Positions 8,701-16,812 of a stretch of 25,006 nucleotides of DNA are shown here, piece by piece. The translations under genes and the position numbers were made by a program. The DNA comes from Spirochaetia bacterium UBA5368. GTDB taxonomy: Bacteria; Spirochaetota; UBA4802; UBA5368. The stretch covers positions 8,171 through 33,176 of the forward strand of contig DHPI01000010.1 of assembly GCA_002407865.1 (NCBI GenBank), read 5' to 3'. Within the stretch, counting starts at the first letter, position 1. Each line of letters starts with the position of its first letter. The notes below the pieces were generated by a model. The model did not search any database and was not told the DNA's origin. It was given only the letters and a program-made list of their open reading frames with translations.

Positions 8701-9194
8701 GGCAAAGCGGGCGGCAAGCTGTCGGCGGCCGTCGTGAATGTGGTATTGTACACAGCATCCAGATTCAGCGGCGGGACACTGAAATCCTGAATTGCTGTTG
8801 TAAGCTGCAATGTATGCAGATGGCTGTATTGCAAATTCCCTGCTACCGGCCCCGTGATATTGACAATCACAGTATTGCCGCCCGAGACCGGCGTTATCGA
8901 ATTAATAGCCATCACCTCAGATGTAACGGTATCTCTAATAATGAGACTGGCCGCATCTATTGTTGCGGGATCAATTGCCCTGGAAAATACCAGAATAATG
9001 TCCGCATCAACAGGGATGTCGATATCGCCAGTATCCGGATATATGCCTATCAGGCGGGGGATGTTGTCGCCAGGTTCGGTGCCGGTAAAAGTTCCCGTAA
9101 TGGCCCCGGGGACAACTGTCGGCGCCTCATTTGCACACGCTGTAATAAATACCAGCACGGCAACCGCAATGCCTGTATACAAGACCTTTTTCAT
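5748..9194 (-). CDS. Very large lipoprotein with two SbsA-type Ig domains and an Fn3-like domain
   Basis: From ATG 9194 the product is 1148 aa, beginning with a lipoprotein signal whose lipobox is ITAC (Cys20). Two Big_5/SbsA-type Ig-like domains follow: about residues 44-135 (opening PRLIGIYPDTGDIDIPVDAD) and 150-245 (FPANGATGVSADLAYVEVTF). An Fn3-like segment (about 255-350) contains SAWIYFTTNKPSDRT and ends in STVYYYRVRAG. The remaining roughly 780 residues are beta-rich, with propeller-like strands such as GSAFVFWESHGGNDDIYGQF and SEFYIAWFDGRYFG; I cannot assign a family there. The frame is open to 9284, but that adds a non-signal stretch, so 9194 is chosen although its Shine-Dalgarno sequence is poor. 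A cell-surface or outer-membrane role is likely; binding partner unknown. It diverges from the 786-aa protein across an inverted repeat and converges on apbE. Confidence 0.8.
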   Translation of the reverse strand: MKKVLYTGIAVAVLVFITACANEAPTVVPGAITGTFTGTEPGDNIPRLIGIYPDTGDIDIPVDADIILVFSRAIDPATIDAASLIIRDTVTSEVMAINSITPVSGGNTVIVNITGPVAGNLQYSHLHTLQLTTAIQDFSVPPLNLDAVYNTTFTTAADSLPPALPRVVAATRFPANGATGVSADLAYVEVTFTRDMSLASIDTASFTLFPAAGAGVTPVNSKTYRLDLNPLAYNQVYTVDLTNAITDTVSNPLFEDGNDTWSFTTEPDPDTVGPLAINSVWVDSVTPTSAWIYFTTNKPSDRTTCFVDYDVNSGAPYAWTSLAETDWDGDGKDLHTLHKIQITGLLRSTVYYYRVRAGALTSAESTFITDADITAGVNFPLTSAANGQDAIRTVQVSDGSAFVFWESHGGNDDIYGQFFNTAGAPQWGANGAAVSNHANNQSGIEAVSNGFNDVVLVYRDATVGNDLYAKMVYNNVGVVGFRWGVDAAAQGVPLGIAVKAGSTYSAALAHEWPAPISSGTADMPANGVATNLLYDKDTDFSVLGLAANDLLIWGGGPWSQAAIFDVDSFNVFRFVIRSTGVTSLAATSYYLADQTAVATGTVDSVFSVTEFNADDINLPLIVVNDVINCNGTTWAIVTNKTDLGGGAYRIRTDVNHGLAAGNPFNVYPRIAGPLASEAVANPLWDQLPVVLFNPVVTVLANDVVVNENNNTVAATWARVNAINLAEDTDYALQLSSDIMNSGDSYSILRLPMTPAGTEDVGFSPAVAPADFTLTDFTGLNYGGVGVATGDVVYNIDADLSAMVTNVAGATLTLSADIFNGTLEKYIIFQRRGFLVAFIDAGDFVMARAFNLADGSPLGAVFAVTTSGISSNPVALSDGAGDVMIFYQNAGAIRWKKVSADGAFVWSDPLADQVSDAGITDATLTGYSIVQVLPTRSTGAVGGAYLLAKNGSGSIRVLRINGATGAVAWNNAVSATGYEPHMAVDTVAGTANRVIVTYRDNAGHIPADYYHIRAVAYNAAGLTAAPGFAAINVSSTAASYDCRLPQVIVADAAAGASEFYIAWFDGRYFGTAGFALFGQRFTSAGAAVWAPDVFISTPTSYGYDTLDLKLLYWDDGAAPFGLTPLWLDYRDGATAPDIYYEHVADTGSY

Positions 9195-9301
9195 GGTATT
9201 AATCTGCTGAATTCGTTGAAATATCCCGATTGTGTTCAATATAGTAAAAAATAATAAACATAACAAAATTCCTGATGTCGTCATGCCCGAGTGATTATTT
9301 T

Positions 9302-9389
9302 GTTGATTTCTTTCTGTTTATTGCACTACCATGATAGACAGATAGTACTACCGGCAAATAGAATAACAGTGCAATAAAAATAAATCAAC
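9302..9389. repeat. Imperfect inverted repeat between two divergent surface-protein genes
   Basis: The left arm has GTTGATTT (9302-9309) and TTTATTGCACT (9317-9327). The right arm has AGTGCAATAAA (9368-9378) and AAATCAAC (9382-9389). These are exact complements in mirrored order, with spacers of 7 and 3 bases inside the arms and 40 bases between them. The right arm ends five bases before the ATG at 9395. It may be an operator, a paired promoter element or an mRNA leader structure. Confidence 0.7.
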
Positions 9390-9394
9390 CAGAA

Positions 9395-11755
9395 ATGACG
9401 CGAAAAAAACACTCTAGTATAGTCATTATGGCAATCGCCGTGTCGCTTCTCCTGACTGCGCGGGGAAGTGGAACTATTAACTCGGTCACACTCACGCCGG
9501 CAAATCCCACACTTCTTAGCAGCGGGCTTGGCTATTACCTGGCGGGCCTTACATATAATTTTGACGTGAATGTCATCGATCCGGATATAACCGGATGGGC
9601 CCAGCTTACCGACGTGCGTATAACCATCCCGAATTCGACCAACATACTACTCGTCATTAACCCGTCGGGTACGGGAACCGATCTGCCGGTAACGGTCAGC
9701 TCGGGCAACGTAAACGCGGTTGCCGATATCACCGGTACGTATAACAACTGCACGGTGACATTCAAGGTTACGTTCAGATGGGACACGCCTGAATCGGCGT
9801 ATACGGCGTCACGGAACGTAACTGCGTCTGCAACAAGTTCCAATACGGTTACAAATACACGACAGGTGCCGTACGGCGTCTGCTCGACATTGCGGGTTTT
9901 TAATTTTTCACAGGACGGCGTTGCCGCCGACGGGATGATCAATCCGTGGCATTCTGCCTTCAGTGTCAGCGGTATCGTTGTCTATAATGTTCCGGGGGCA
10001 AGCGGAACCGACACGCCCGTAACTGTAGACCCCGGCGAAATCACGGGCGCAGAGCTGTATCTCGACGGGGCCCCAACCGGTTTTACCGATACCATACCAG
10101 GCGGATCGAATGAATACAGCATGGCGGTTGCCGCCGCATATATTACCGCAATGGGCACTCATACCTGGGCAATGCAGGTGACCGTGGCAACGCCCGGGGG
10201 GCCGGTTACATCCACGAATCAACTCGCAATCAATTGCGATCAGGTTGAAATAACCGCGATTCAGTTCATCAACGGCGGGGGCGTGGATTCGCCCTCATAT
10301 TATCGCAGCGTAAATGCGCCAGGAACGCAGGTGCGCATTACCGCGCGCATGCGCAATTCACTCGGGCCGATGGTCGGCAACACAACGATAACCATCCGCA
10401 ATACCACCGAAGGAGCGGATTTTCCGGTTCAAATCAACAACGGACAGACCACGGGTGTGGCAAATGTGCCGAATCCAACGGTGCCCGCCAGCGATACCGA
10501 GCAGAATGTATATAGAATACAAACCATCAGCGGCGGCGCGTACGACAATGAACAAAACGATTTTACCCGCATAAATCAGCCTGCCAGTCCAGTCATCTAC
10601 TGGGACAACGACGATCCGCCCGGAGCCAATACCGCCCCGTTTACCGCATGGGGCGGGTTGTCACAAACTGCCTTTTCGCTTACATTCAACTGGACCGCGC
10701 TCAATGCCGCCCTTCCCGACTATGATGGGGATTTCTATACCTACAGGGTGTATTACCGTGAATCCGGCGCGACGGACTGGACGATTGTTGACCGCACCAC
10801 GACAGGGTACGCATCACTGGGCACGATCTCGACAAACAGCGTCACCATTCAGCCGCTCCGGTCGCTGACGACTTACGAATACTATATTACCGCAATCGAC
10901 GTGTTCGGACAGGATGTGGCGCCGGCAAACAGCCTTTACGATCCCCTTCCCGGCCCGGGTTATGGTTCGGCCAGCACCCTGGCTTCATCAATTGTCGTGT
11001 CCATTTCGGACGGCATAACAACGTACGATGACAACTCTTTTACCATAAATCCCGCAGCTTCGGCGCGGCCTCTGCGAAAAGCCAACACGAGGGTATCGAT
11101 GTTTATCATCGCAGAGGGCGGTCTTCCTGATGTGGTAAACCTTATCGTCGCACAGGATGGTGCTGGTTCACTGGTAACCGGCGGCGTTATAACATCAAGC
11201 CTGGTCGAAGGTACAGACTATTACAGAATTTCCAGTATTAAGAAGGGGCCAAACGAATGGGTAGCGTACATTCCCGAGACGCTTCCCATAATGGCGGCGG
11301 CAAGCAATGTACGGTTCATCATTGAGGCAAACAAGGGGGGTGTTATCTCCTATTCAGATCACAACTCTGAAACCGAGCCGGCTCCCGGCAATCCCAACGA
11401 TTACGAATGGACGTTTACGATAGGTATCGCAACCGCATTTACGCCATGGCCCACACGCATATTGAACAATGTCATAACAGATAAAAATCCCGTTGCCTAC
11501 CCGGCATATTATCTCTCCGATGACGCATATGTTACCATACAGGTTTTTGATATCAAGGGAAGGCCGCTGGTCACGCTCACCGACAACGAATATCGAAGGG
11601 GCGGACAGAATATAAAGGAAAACGGCTGGCGCGGCGATAACAAGGCGCGCAACAAGCTTGGCATGGGGCTCTATTATATCCATATCGAGGCAAAGCGTGT
11701 ATCAGATGGAAAAACCATTCTCAACAGTTTTCAAAAGGTTGTTATTGCGAAATAA
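9395..11755 (+). CDS. Exported protein with Fn3 domain and FlgD-like Ig C-terminus, 786 aa
   Basis: The N-terminus (MTRKKHSSIVIMAIAVSLL) is a signal peptide without a lipobox cysteine. Residues 30-390 are beta-rich and unassigned. An Fn3-like domain spans about 393-505 (ending TTYEYYITAIDVFGQDV). The last ~100 residues, from about 683, resemble the FlgD Ig-like fold seen at the C-terminus of many secreted proteins: VTIQVFDIKGRPLVTL, then GGQNIKENGWRGDN, then GMGLYYIHIEA, ending FQKVVIAK. In Bacteroidota comparable C-termini act as type IX sorting signals; whether this one does is unknown. The start ATG lacks a clear Shine-Dalgarno sequence and sits just after the inverted repeat. A hairpin begins at the stop codon. 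The role is probably extracellular or envelope structural; no enzyme motif was seen. Confidence 0.75.
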   Translation: MTRKKHSSIVIMAIAVSLLLTARGSGTINSVTLTPANPTLLSSGLGYYLAGLTYNFDVNVIDPDITGWAQLTDVRITIPNSTNILLVINPSGTGTDLPVTVSSGNVNAVADITGTYNNCTVTFKVTFRWDTPESAYTASRNVTASATSSNTVTNTRQVPYGVCSTLRVFNFSQDGVAADGMINPWHSAFSVSGIVVYNVPGASGTDTPVTVDPGEITGAELYLDGAPTGFTDTIPGGSNEYSMAVAAAYITAMGTHTWAMQVTVATPGGPVTSTNQLAINCDQVEITAIQFINGGGVDSPSYYRSVNAPGTQVRITARMRNSLGPMVGNTTITIRNTTEGADFPVQINNGQTTGVANVPNPTVPASDTEQNVYRIQTISGGAYDNEQNDFTRINQPASPVIYWDNDDPPGANTAPFTAWGGLSQTAFSLTFNWTALNAALPDYDGDFYTYRVYYRESGATDWTIVDRTTTGYASLGTISTNSVTIQPLRSLTTYEYYITAIDVFGQDVAPANSLYDPLPGPGYGSASTLASSIVVSISDGITTYDDNSFTINPAASARPLRKANTRVSMFIIAEGGLPDVVNLIVAQDGAGSLVTGGVITSSLVEGTDYYRISSIKKGPNEWVAYIPETLPIMAAASNVRFIIEANKGGVISYSDHNSETEPAPGNPNDYEWTFTIGIATAFTPWPTRILNNVITDKNPVAYPAYYLSDDAYVTIQVFDIKGRPLVTLTDNEYRRGGQNIKENGWRGDNKARNKLGMGLYYIHIEAKRVSDGKTILNSFQKVVIAK

Positions 11756-11782
11756 TATGTGCGTTAAAACGCAATATTATTT
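11750..11782 (+). terminator. Long hairpin at the stop codon of the 786-aa gene
   Basis: AAATAATAT (11750-11758), a bulged G and TGCGTT pair with AACGCAATATTATTT (11768-11782), giving about 15 base pairs around a 2-base AA loop (4-6 bases if the closing pairs open). The stop codon TAA (11753-11755) lies in the left arm. The downstream sequence is only moderately T-rich, so it is a probable terminator or 3' stabiliser. Confidence 0.5.
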
Positions 11783-11887
11783 GCCCTTATGCGCACGTCC
11801 ATGATTATAATGGTTTGGATACAACAGCATCTCGCGGTTAATGCGTACTTGTATAGCATGTAGATTTACAAATATCATACGCGATGC

Positions 11888-11906
11888 ATGTTTCAGAACA
11901 TATAAT
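11888..11906 (+). promoter_or_regulatory. Candidate -10 box and small inverted repeat before the ASH-repeat gene
   Basis: A perfect TATAAT (11901-11906) lies 26 bases before ATG 11933. ATGTT-TCAG-AACAT (11888-11901) is an inverted repeat touching the -10 box and could be an operator. No good -35 box is at the expected distance. Confidence 0.35.
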
Positions 11907-11932
11907 TGAATTTTTGGATTGGAAACAGACAA

Positions 11933-14900
11933 ATGCGGTTCCCTTCTATTAAAATTCGTTTTACGCTGCTCTGGATCACATGTATGGTGTTCGGATTGTT
12001 TTCCTGTTACTTCGGCTCGCCTGAGATTGTAGAATACCCTGATGAGAACGCGCCAGAAATCAACATCCGTCAGGGTAGTACGCTTATACACTCCGGCGAC
12101 ACCTTCGATTTCGGCTCCATTCCGACATCCGGTACCCAATCAATTACCTACGCCATCGAGAATCTCGGAAGAGGCGATCTTGTATTAAAGGGAACTCCCA
12201 TCGTCGTTATAAGCGGCGCCGGTGCGGCAATGTTTTCTGTGTCAACACAACCGGCATCCCCGATTGCGATGTTCAGCTACAGATACTTTACAATTGATTT
12301 TACCCCGGCAGCCGCAGCAGTATATAATGCAACCGTAACGATTATCAGCAACGATCCCGACGAAAGTTCCTTTTCATTTACTATTACGGGGACAGGTATT
12401 ACTGTTGCAGCGCCTGAAATTAATGTGCAGGTCAGCGGAGCCGACATCCTTTCACCTGCCGGCAACGACGATTTCGGCAGTGTAAATATCGGCACACCGG
12501 GCAATCATGTATATACCATTTATAATATAGGGACTCTTACTCTTACATTAACCGGATCTCCTCTCGTTCTGCTTACGGGTTCCAGCGATTTTTCCGTAAC
12601 AGCTGATCCCGTGTCACCGGTCATCCCATCGGGCAGCACATCTTTTACAATACGTTTCACTCCATCGTCGGCCGGTGTAAAATCCGCCACTGTCACAATT
12701 GTCAATAACGACAGCGATGAAAATCCTTATACATTTACAATAACTGGCACCGGATCTGTCGCGCCAGCGCCGGAAATAAATATACGGCATGGCTCAACGC
12801 CTCTTCTTTCTGGCGCGGGAACATTCAGCTTCGGCAATATCAACCAGGGTTTTACAAGCGCGGCAACCACGTTTACTATTGAGAACAACGGGACAAGTCC
12901 GCTTCTGCTGACAGGCGGCCCAAATTACGTGACATCAAGCGATCCGCAGTTTGCGATAACCGCACAACCCATCACCCCCGTCGCAGCGCCCGGAACAACG
13001 ACATTCATAATGACATTTACTCCATCAGCGCTTGGATTGCAATCATCCACTATTTCTATTGCAAACAATGATGCGGATGAAAATCCATATACATTTACGG
13101 TAAATGGAACGGGTGTGGCAATACCAGAAATCAACATTTTGGACGACGCGTCTGCGACACTCCTAAGCGGCAGCGCCAAAAGCTTCGGAACTACGCCAGT
13201 CGGCACTCCGAAACCGCTGCTTTTTACAATTCAAAATCTTGATGCAACCAGTACGCTCAATCTGCCATCAAATCCGATTGTCACTATCACCGGCGATAGC
13301 GTTTTCACTGTGACCACTCAACCTGCGTCCAGTTCTGTCGCCCCGGGCGGAAATATACCCTTTTGGGTCACCTTTAATCCTGACACGGCGGGGGTTTTAA
13401 ATACGGCCATACTCTCAATAGCCAACGACGATCCCGATGGCAACGAAAATCCATACATCATCACCATATCGGGAACGGGGACAGCAATTCCGGAACCGGA
13501 AATAAGCGTATACCAGGGAGTCAGTACGAACTGCATACTGTCCGGCGGCACATACGATTTCGGCGGCATGAGCGTCGGCGGGACCGCCATCGATATTACG
13601 TTCACAATCGAAAATATCGGGGCGGCAAATCTCGACCTTACCGCCGGAGTAATAGTGGCCGGGGCTGGCTTCAGTCGCATTCTTGATGCCGCCACTCCGA
13701 TAGCACCTGGCGCATCAACCACATTTACCATACGTTTTAACGCGCCTGGAGCCGGAGCATATACGGGAACGGTTACTATCGCCAATAACGATTCCGACGA
13801 AAATCCCTACACCTTCACCGTGACCGCCACAGGCATGAATCCCGAGATACAAGTGCGCGAGGGCACAACCAATATCGCCGACGGGGGAACTTACACGTAC
13901 GGAAATGTTAATGTCGGGTCGTCAAGACAGTTAACGTTCACAATAGAAAATGGTGCCGCCGCGACATCTAACCTGTATCTGACCGGCGCTCCCAAAGTCT
14001 CCATCACCGGTTCGGCAGATTTCGTCATCGCAAGCCAGCCGGCTTCAACCAGCATAAATCCGGGGGGCAGTACAACCTTTGCCGTACGATACACGCCATC
14101 CGGCACGGGGGCGGATACCGCAACCATCTCAATAGCCAACAATGACGTGAATGAAAATCCATATAATTTTACAATTACCGGAACCGGCGTTAATCCGGAG
14201 ATTGAGGTGCGGGATCCATCAAATGTACCGCTCTTTGATGGCACAGGATCATACAGCCACGGAAATCAGAAGGTAAACACTGCCGGAGCGGCTCTGACCT
14301 ATACCATACGCAATACCGGCACTATGGGCGACCTGCACCTGCTCGGGGCTCCGGCATCGCGGGTCGTAGTACACGGGGCCGATGCCGTATATTTCGCGGT
14401 CGTCCAGCCAGCCTCCGGCACCATTGCGCCCGGCGGCAGCACCACATTCACTATTGCCTTTAATCCGACGGGGATACCCGGCATCGGCGCAAAAAGCGTG
14501 ACGGTCTCAATCTATAATGACGATTTAGATGAATCTATTTACAGCTTTACGGTAACCGGCGCGGGCACTGTTCCGGATATTAACGTAACCTACGGCTCCA
14601 ACGACTTCGGCAACGTAAAGCAGGGTACCGCCAGCGGCGCTCTCGTTTTCACCATAGCAAATAACGCACCCGCGGGCTCCAATGCGCCTCTGGTGCTCAA
14701 CGGTACTCCCCGAGCGCGCCTTACCGGCGTCAATCCCGGCGATTTTACTATCACCGTTCAGCCGAGCACGCCCATCAATCCTGCAGCCACCTCAACCATG
14801 CAGATCACCTTCACTCCGTCGTCCACTGGGCTCAGAACCGCCACCGTGGAGATCGACAGCGATGATCCCGACACACCGACATACTCCTTTACTATCCGGG

Positions 14901-15262
14901 GCGCGGGCACCGTTCCGGATATTAACGTAACCTACGGCTCCAACGACTTCGGCAACGTAACGGTAAGCACAACAAGCGCACCATTAACCTTTACACTGCA
15001 AAATACAGCCGTATTAGCCAGCAACGCAGATTTAATTTTAACTGGTACGCCCTTTGTAATTATTACAGGTGCGGACGCTGCCATGTTCACCATTACAGTG
15101 CAACCTTCTTCCCCTGTTGGTCCAGCCTCAAATTCAAACTTTGAGATTACTTTTACACCGGGAAGTACTGGCCTCAAAACGGCGACAGTCGAAATAGCAA
15201 GCGATGATCCTGACGCCTTTGAAAATCCCTATACCTTCTCCATACAGGGTACCGGGAATTGA
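11933..15262 (+). CDS. Lipoprotein-like protein of nine choice-of-anchor-D (ASH-like) modules
   Basis: A 1109-aa exported protein. After a signal segment ending in GLFSC come nine tandem modules of 105-120 aa, starting near residues 40, 160, 279, 397, 520, 637, 754, 880 and 994. Each opens with PEIN(I/V) or PDINV, has an (S/F)FG(N/S) turn and a T(F/Y)TI(E/Q)N strand, then P(I/V)xPGxxTTF, FTPxxxGxxxATVxI and NDDxDENPY(T/S)FTITGTG. This matches the choice-of-anchor-D/DUF1573-like Ig fold. Modules 8 and 9 are shorter because they lack the SG hairpin near the start. The open frame begins at a TTG (11906), but ATG 11933 directly precedes the signal peptide. The lipobox is imperfect (F at -2). The 3' end stops nine bases from the convergent TPR gene. 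A surface stalk or adhesin is the likely role. Confidence 0.85.
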   Translation: MRFPSIKIRFTLLWITCMVFGLFSCYFGSPEIVEYPDENAPEINIRQGSTLIHSGDTFDFGSIPTSGTQSITYAIENLGRGDLVLKGTPIVVISGAGAAMFSVSTQPASPIAMFSYRYFTIDFTPAAAAVYNATVTIISNDPDESSFSFTITGTGITVAAPEINVQVSGADILSPAGNDDFGSVNIGTPGNHVYTIYNIGTLTLTLTGSPLVLLTGSSDFSVTADPVSPVIPSGSTSFTIRFTPSSAGVKSATVTIVNNDSDENPYTFTITGTGSVAPAPEINIRHGSTPLLSGAGTFSFGNINQGFTSAATTFTIENNGTSPLLLTGGPNYVTSSDPQFAITAQPITPVAAPGTTTFIMTFTPSALGLQSSTISIANNDADENPYTFTVNGTGVAIPEINILDDASATLLSGSAKSFGTTPVGTPKPLLFTIQNLDATSTLNLPSNPIVTITGDSVFTVTTQPASSSVAPGGNIPFWVTFNPDTAGVLNTAILSIANDDPDGNENPYIITISGTGTAIPEPEISVYQGVSTNCILSGGTYDFGGMSVGGTAIDITFTIENIGAANLDLTAGVIVAGAGFSRILDAATPIAPGASTTFTIRFNAPGAGAYTGTVTIANNDSDENPYTFTVTATGMNPEIQVREGTTNIADGGTYTYGNVNVGSSRQLTFTIENGAAATSNLYLTGAPKVSITGSADFVIASQPASTSINPGGSTTFAVRYTPSGTGADTATISIANNDVNENPYNFTITGTGVNPEIEVRDPSNVPLFDGTGSYSHGNQKVNTAGAALTYTIRNTGTMGDLHLLGAPASRVVVHGADAVYFAVVQPASGTIAPGGSTTFTIAFNPTGIPGIGAKSVTVSIYNDDLDESIYSFTVTGAGTVPDINVTYGSNDFGNVKQGTASGALVFTIANNAPAGSNAPLVLNGTPRARLTGVNPGDFTITVQPSTPINPAATSTMQITFTPSSTGLRTATVEIDSDDPDTPTYSFTIRGAGTVPDINVTYGSNDFGNVTVSTTSAPLTFTLQNTAVLASNADLILTGTPFVIITGADAAMFTITVQPSSPVGPASNSNFEITFTPGSTGLKTATVEIASDDPDAFENPYTFSIQGTGN
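14558..14618 (+). repeat. 61-bp direct repeat, copy A (start of ASH module 8)
   Basis: Sixty of 61 bases match copy B exactly 342 bp (114 codons) downstream. It covers the junction of modules 7/8 and encodes the PDINVTYGSNDFGNV opening. Confidence 0.9.
14900..14960 (+). repeat. 61-bp direct repeat, copy B (start of ASH module 9)
   Basis: Second copy; the only mismatch with copy A is T at 14569 versus C at 14911. The remainder of modules 8 and 9 is far more diverged, and module 9 is visibly richer in A and T. Confidence 0.9.
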
Positions 15263-15271
15263 GAGGAGTGT

Positions 15272-15838
15272 TTATTGATGCTGTTTAAGAACCAGAAGTT
15301 TGTTTTTTGCGGCGGTAATACCGAGTGAAAGGGCCTTGTGATAATCAGTCGCAGCTCTGACGCTATCGCCTTTCATGGAAAAAGCATTACCCCGTCCCAG
15401 GTATGCAATCCCGAATTTTGGATTCGCGGAAAGAACTGCTGTATAATCCTTAATAGATTCATCATAATCCCCTGAATAATAATACGCAATTGCACGGTTA
15501 TTTAGCGCAGAAGTGTTCTCTGGATTCAGTTTAATAGCTTCACTAAAATCCGCAATGGCTTGAGGATATTCCCCTTTTCCTAGATACGCTACTCCACGAT
15601 TATAATATACCATCACGTCCTGTTCATAGTCGAGTATATCCGAATAGTCCCTGATAGCGGAGTCGTAATCGCCTTTTTTCAAATTCTCTATACCCCTAAT
15701 TTTAAGTTTATTTATATCTTCCGCTGATCCTGATTTATGCAGAATATACATAATCCCTAAACTTATCATTACCGCAATAAAAAGAACAACTGCAATATAT
15801 TTCCCATACCCTACCTTTTTCACCTGTTCAAATTTCAT
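15272..15838 (-). CDS. Membrane-anchored TPR protein, 188 aa
   Basis: From ATG 15838 the protein has a short basic cytoplasmic end, one transmembrane helix at about residues 12-34 (YIAVVLFIAVMISLGIMYIL), then about four tetratricopeptide repeats. Typical TPR stretches are YNRGVAYLGKGEYPQAIADF, ALNNRAIAYYYSGDYDESI and AYLGRGNAFSMKGDSVRA. TPR units mediate protein-protein contacts, and the single helix points the repeats to the periplasm or outer face of the membrane. The open frame extends to 15889, but the extra residues precede a natural start and only a weak purine-rich site is present. It is convergent with the ASH-repeat gene nine bases away and lies downstream of the radical SAM gene on the same strand, so it may share that transcript. 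The specific role is unknown. Confidence 0.8.
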   Translation of the reverse strand: MKFEQVKKVGYGKYIAVVLFIAVMISLGIMYILHKSGSAEDINKLKIRGIENLKKGDYDSAIRDYSDILDYEQDVMVYYNRGVAYLGKGEYPQAIADFSEAIKLNPENTSALNNRAIAYYYSGDYDESIKDYTAVLSANPKFGIAYLGRGNAFSMKGDSVRAATDYHKALSLGITAAKNKLLVLKQHQ

Positions 15839-15909
15839 TTTCGTTTTTCCGTTTCCTTTTAATATTCCCGAATATATCAATGTACCCACCAGAGATACCG
15901 TTCTTTCCT

Positions 15910-16812
15910 TCAGCCGAACGGCTCGTCCCTTGCGAAATCAGGCAGGTAGTTACCGGCGCTTCCGAATTCCTGCACCCATCCCCGGTAAAAACCGAGCCGG
16001 TAAAATTCATCCAGCACCTCCTCGTATTCCTCCCGCGTGATTGTCCTGCCAAGTGTCGCATGATGTTTCACCGCCGGCACAGGGTAATACTGCGACATAA
16101 GCGATACATGCACCGACGTTGAAAGCTCTTCGGCAATGGCGCGCAGGCACTTTTTGCTGTTTTCCACATGCCCCGGCAATATCAGATGACGGATAATCAT
16201 GCCGGATGTAATTGCGCCTTCATCATCGCAGAGAATGTTCGAGCCCTTCTGCCTGTACATTTCTCGCAGCGCTCTGACCCCAACGCCGGGATAATTGCCG
16301 GCGCCTGAAAACTCCCGCGCGAGATCACTCTCCATATATTTAAAATCAGGAAGGTAGACATCGATTACGCCATCAAGCGATGCAAGCTTTTCCGGCCGGT
16401 CATAGGCGTTAGTATTCATCACATAGACAGGCCGGCGGCCGGTCGCATTGATGCCATGAATTATTTCCCTCATCTGCGAAATCATATGCGACGGAGAGAC
16501 AAATCCAACGCATTTAACTCCCGCATCGAGCATTTTGGAAACAGTATCGATAACGAATTCGAGCAATGCGTCACTCACCGGCACGCTGTTATTGCTGATC
16601 TGATAGTTCTGGCAATAGACACACTGCAAATTGCAATGATAAAAGAAAATATTGCATATGCCGCTCCTCCCCGTTATGACCGGCTCCTCACCACGATGCA
16701 GACACACTGACGCGACGGATAATCTCTCCCCTGTTCGACAGAAGCCCTGTGCCGCGGTTCTGTGGATTGCGCGGCACGCCCGCGGACAGATATCACAATG
16801 CATGTGGGTCAT
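15910..16812 (-). CDS. PflX-type radical SAM protein (COG1313 family)
   Basis: A 300-aa radical SAM protein similar to the uncharacterised PflX group, annotated as putative pyruvate formate-lyase activating enzymes. The N-terminus has the family's extra cysteines in CDICPRAC (6, 9, 13) with Cys25 in QGFCRTGE. The SAM cluster motif CxxxCxxC is CNLQCVYC (Cys60, 64, 67). Further family blocks are VGFVSPSHMI, VMNTNAYDRPE, DVYLPDFKYM, GMIIRHLILPGH and SLMSQYYPVPA. Length is normal. The true substrate is not established for the family, and no formate-lyase gene is in the window. ATG 16812 is used; an ATG three codons on is possible. Residues 178-181 (GVRA) are encoded by one of the GGGGTCAGAGC words. 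A 376-bp AT-rich spacer lies upstream. Confidence 0.88.
   Translation of the reverse strand: MTHMHCDICPRACRAIHRTAAQGFCRTGERLSVASVCLHRGEEPVITGRSGICNIFFYHCNLQCVYCQNYQISNNSVPVSDALLEFVIDTVSKMLDAGVKCVGFVSPSHMISQMREIIHGINATGRRPVYVMNTNAYDRPEKLASLDGVIDVYLPDFKYMESDLAREFSGAGNYPGVGVRALREMYRQKGSNILCDDEGAITSGMIIRHLILPGHVENSKKCLRAIAEELSTSVHVSLMSQYYPVPAVKHHATLGRTITREEYEEVLDEFYRLGFYRGWVQEFGSAGNYLPDFARDEPFG
16271..16281 (-). repeat. GGGGTCAGAGC copy 6, in the radical SAM gene
   Basis: Exact copy, sense to the gene, encoding GVRA at residues 178-181. No residues seem to be gained compared with the usual NYPxV...REM spacing of the family. Confidence 0.85.

Noticed and set aside
9195..9284. N-terminal extension of the 1148-aa lipoprotein
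   Set aside because: It puts 30 residues before a normal lipoprotein signal that starts at ATG 9194.
11933..15262. Tandem modules considered as a CRISPR-like or satellite repeat
   Set aside because: The repeats are protein modules of about 118 codons with diverged DNA, not short identical direct repeats with spacers.
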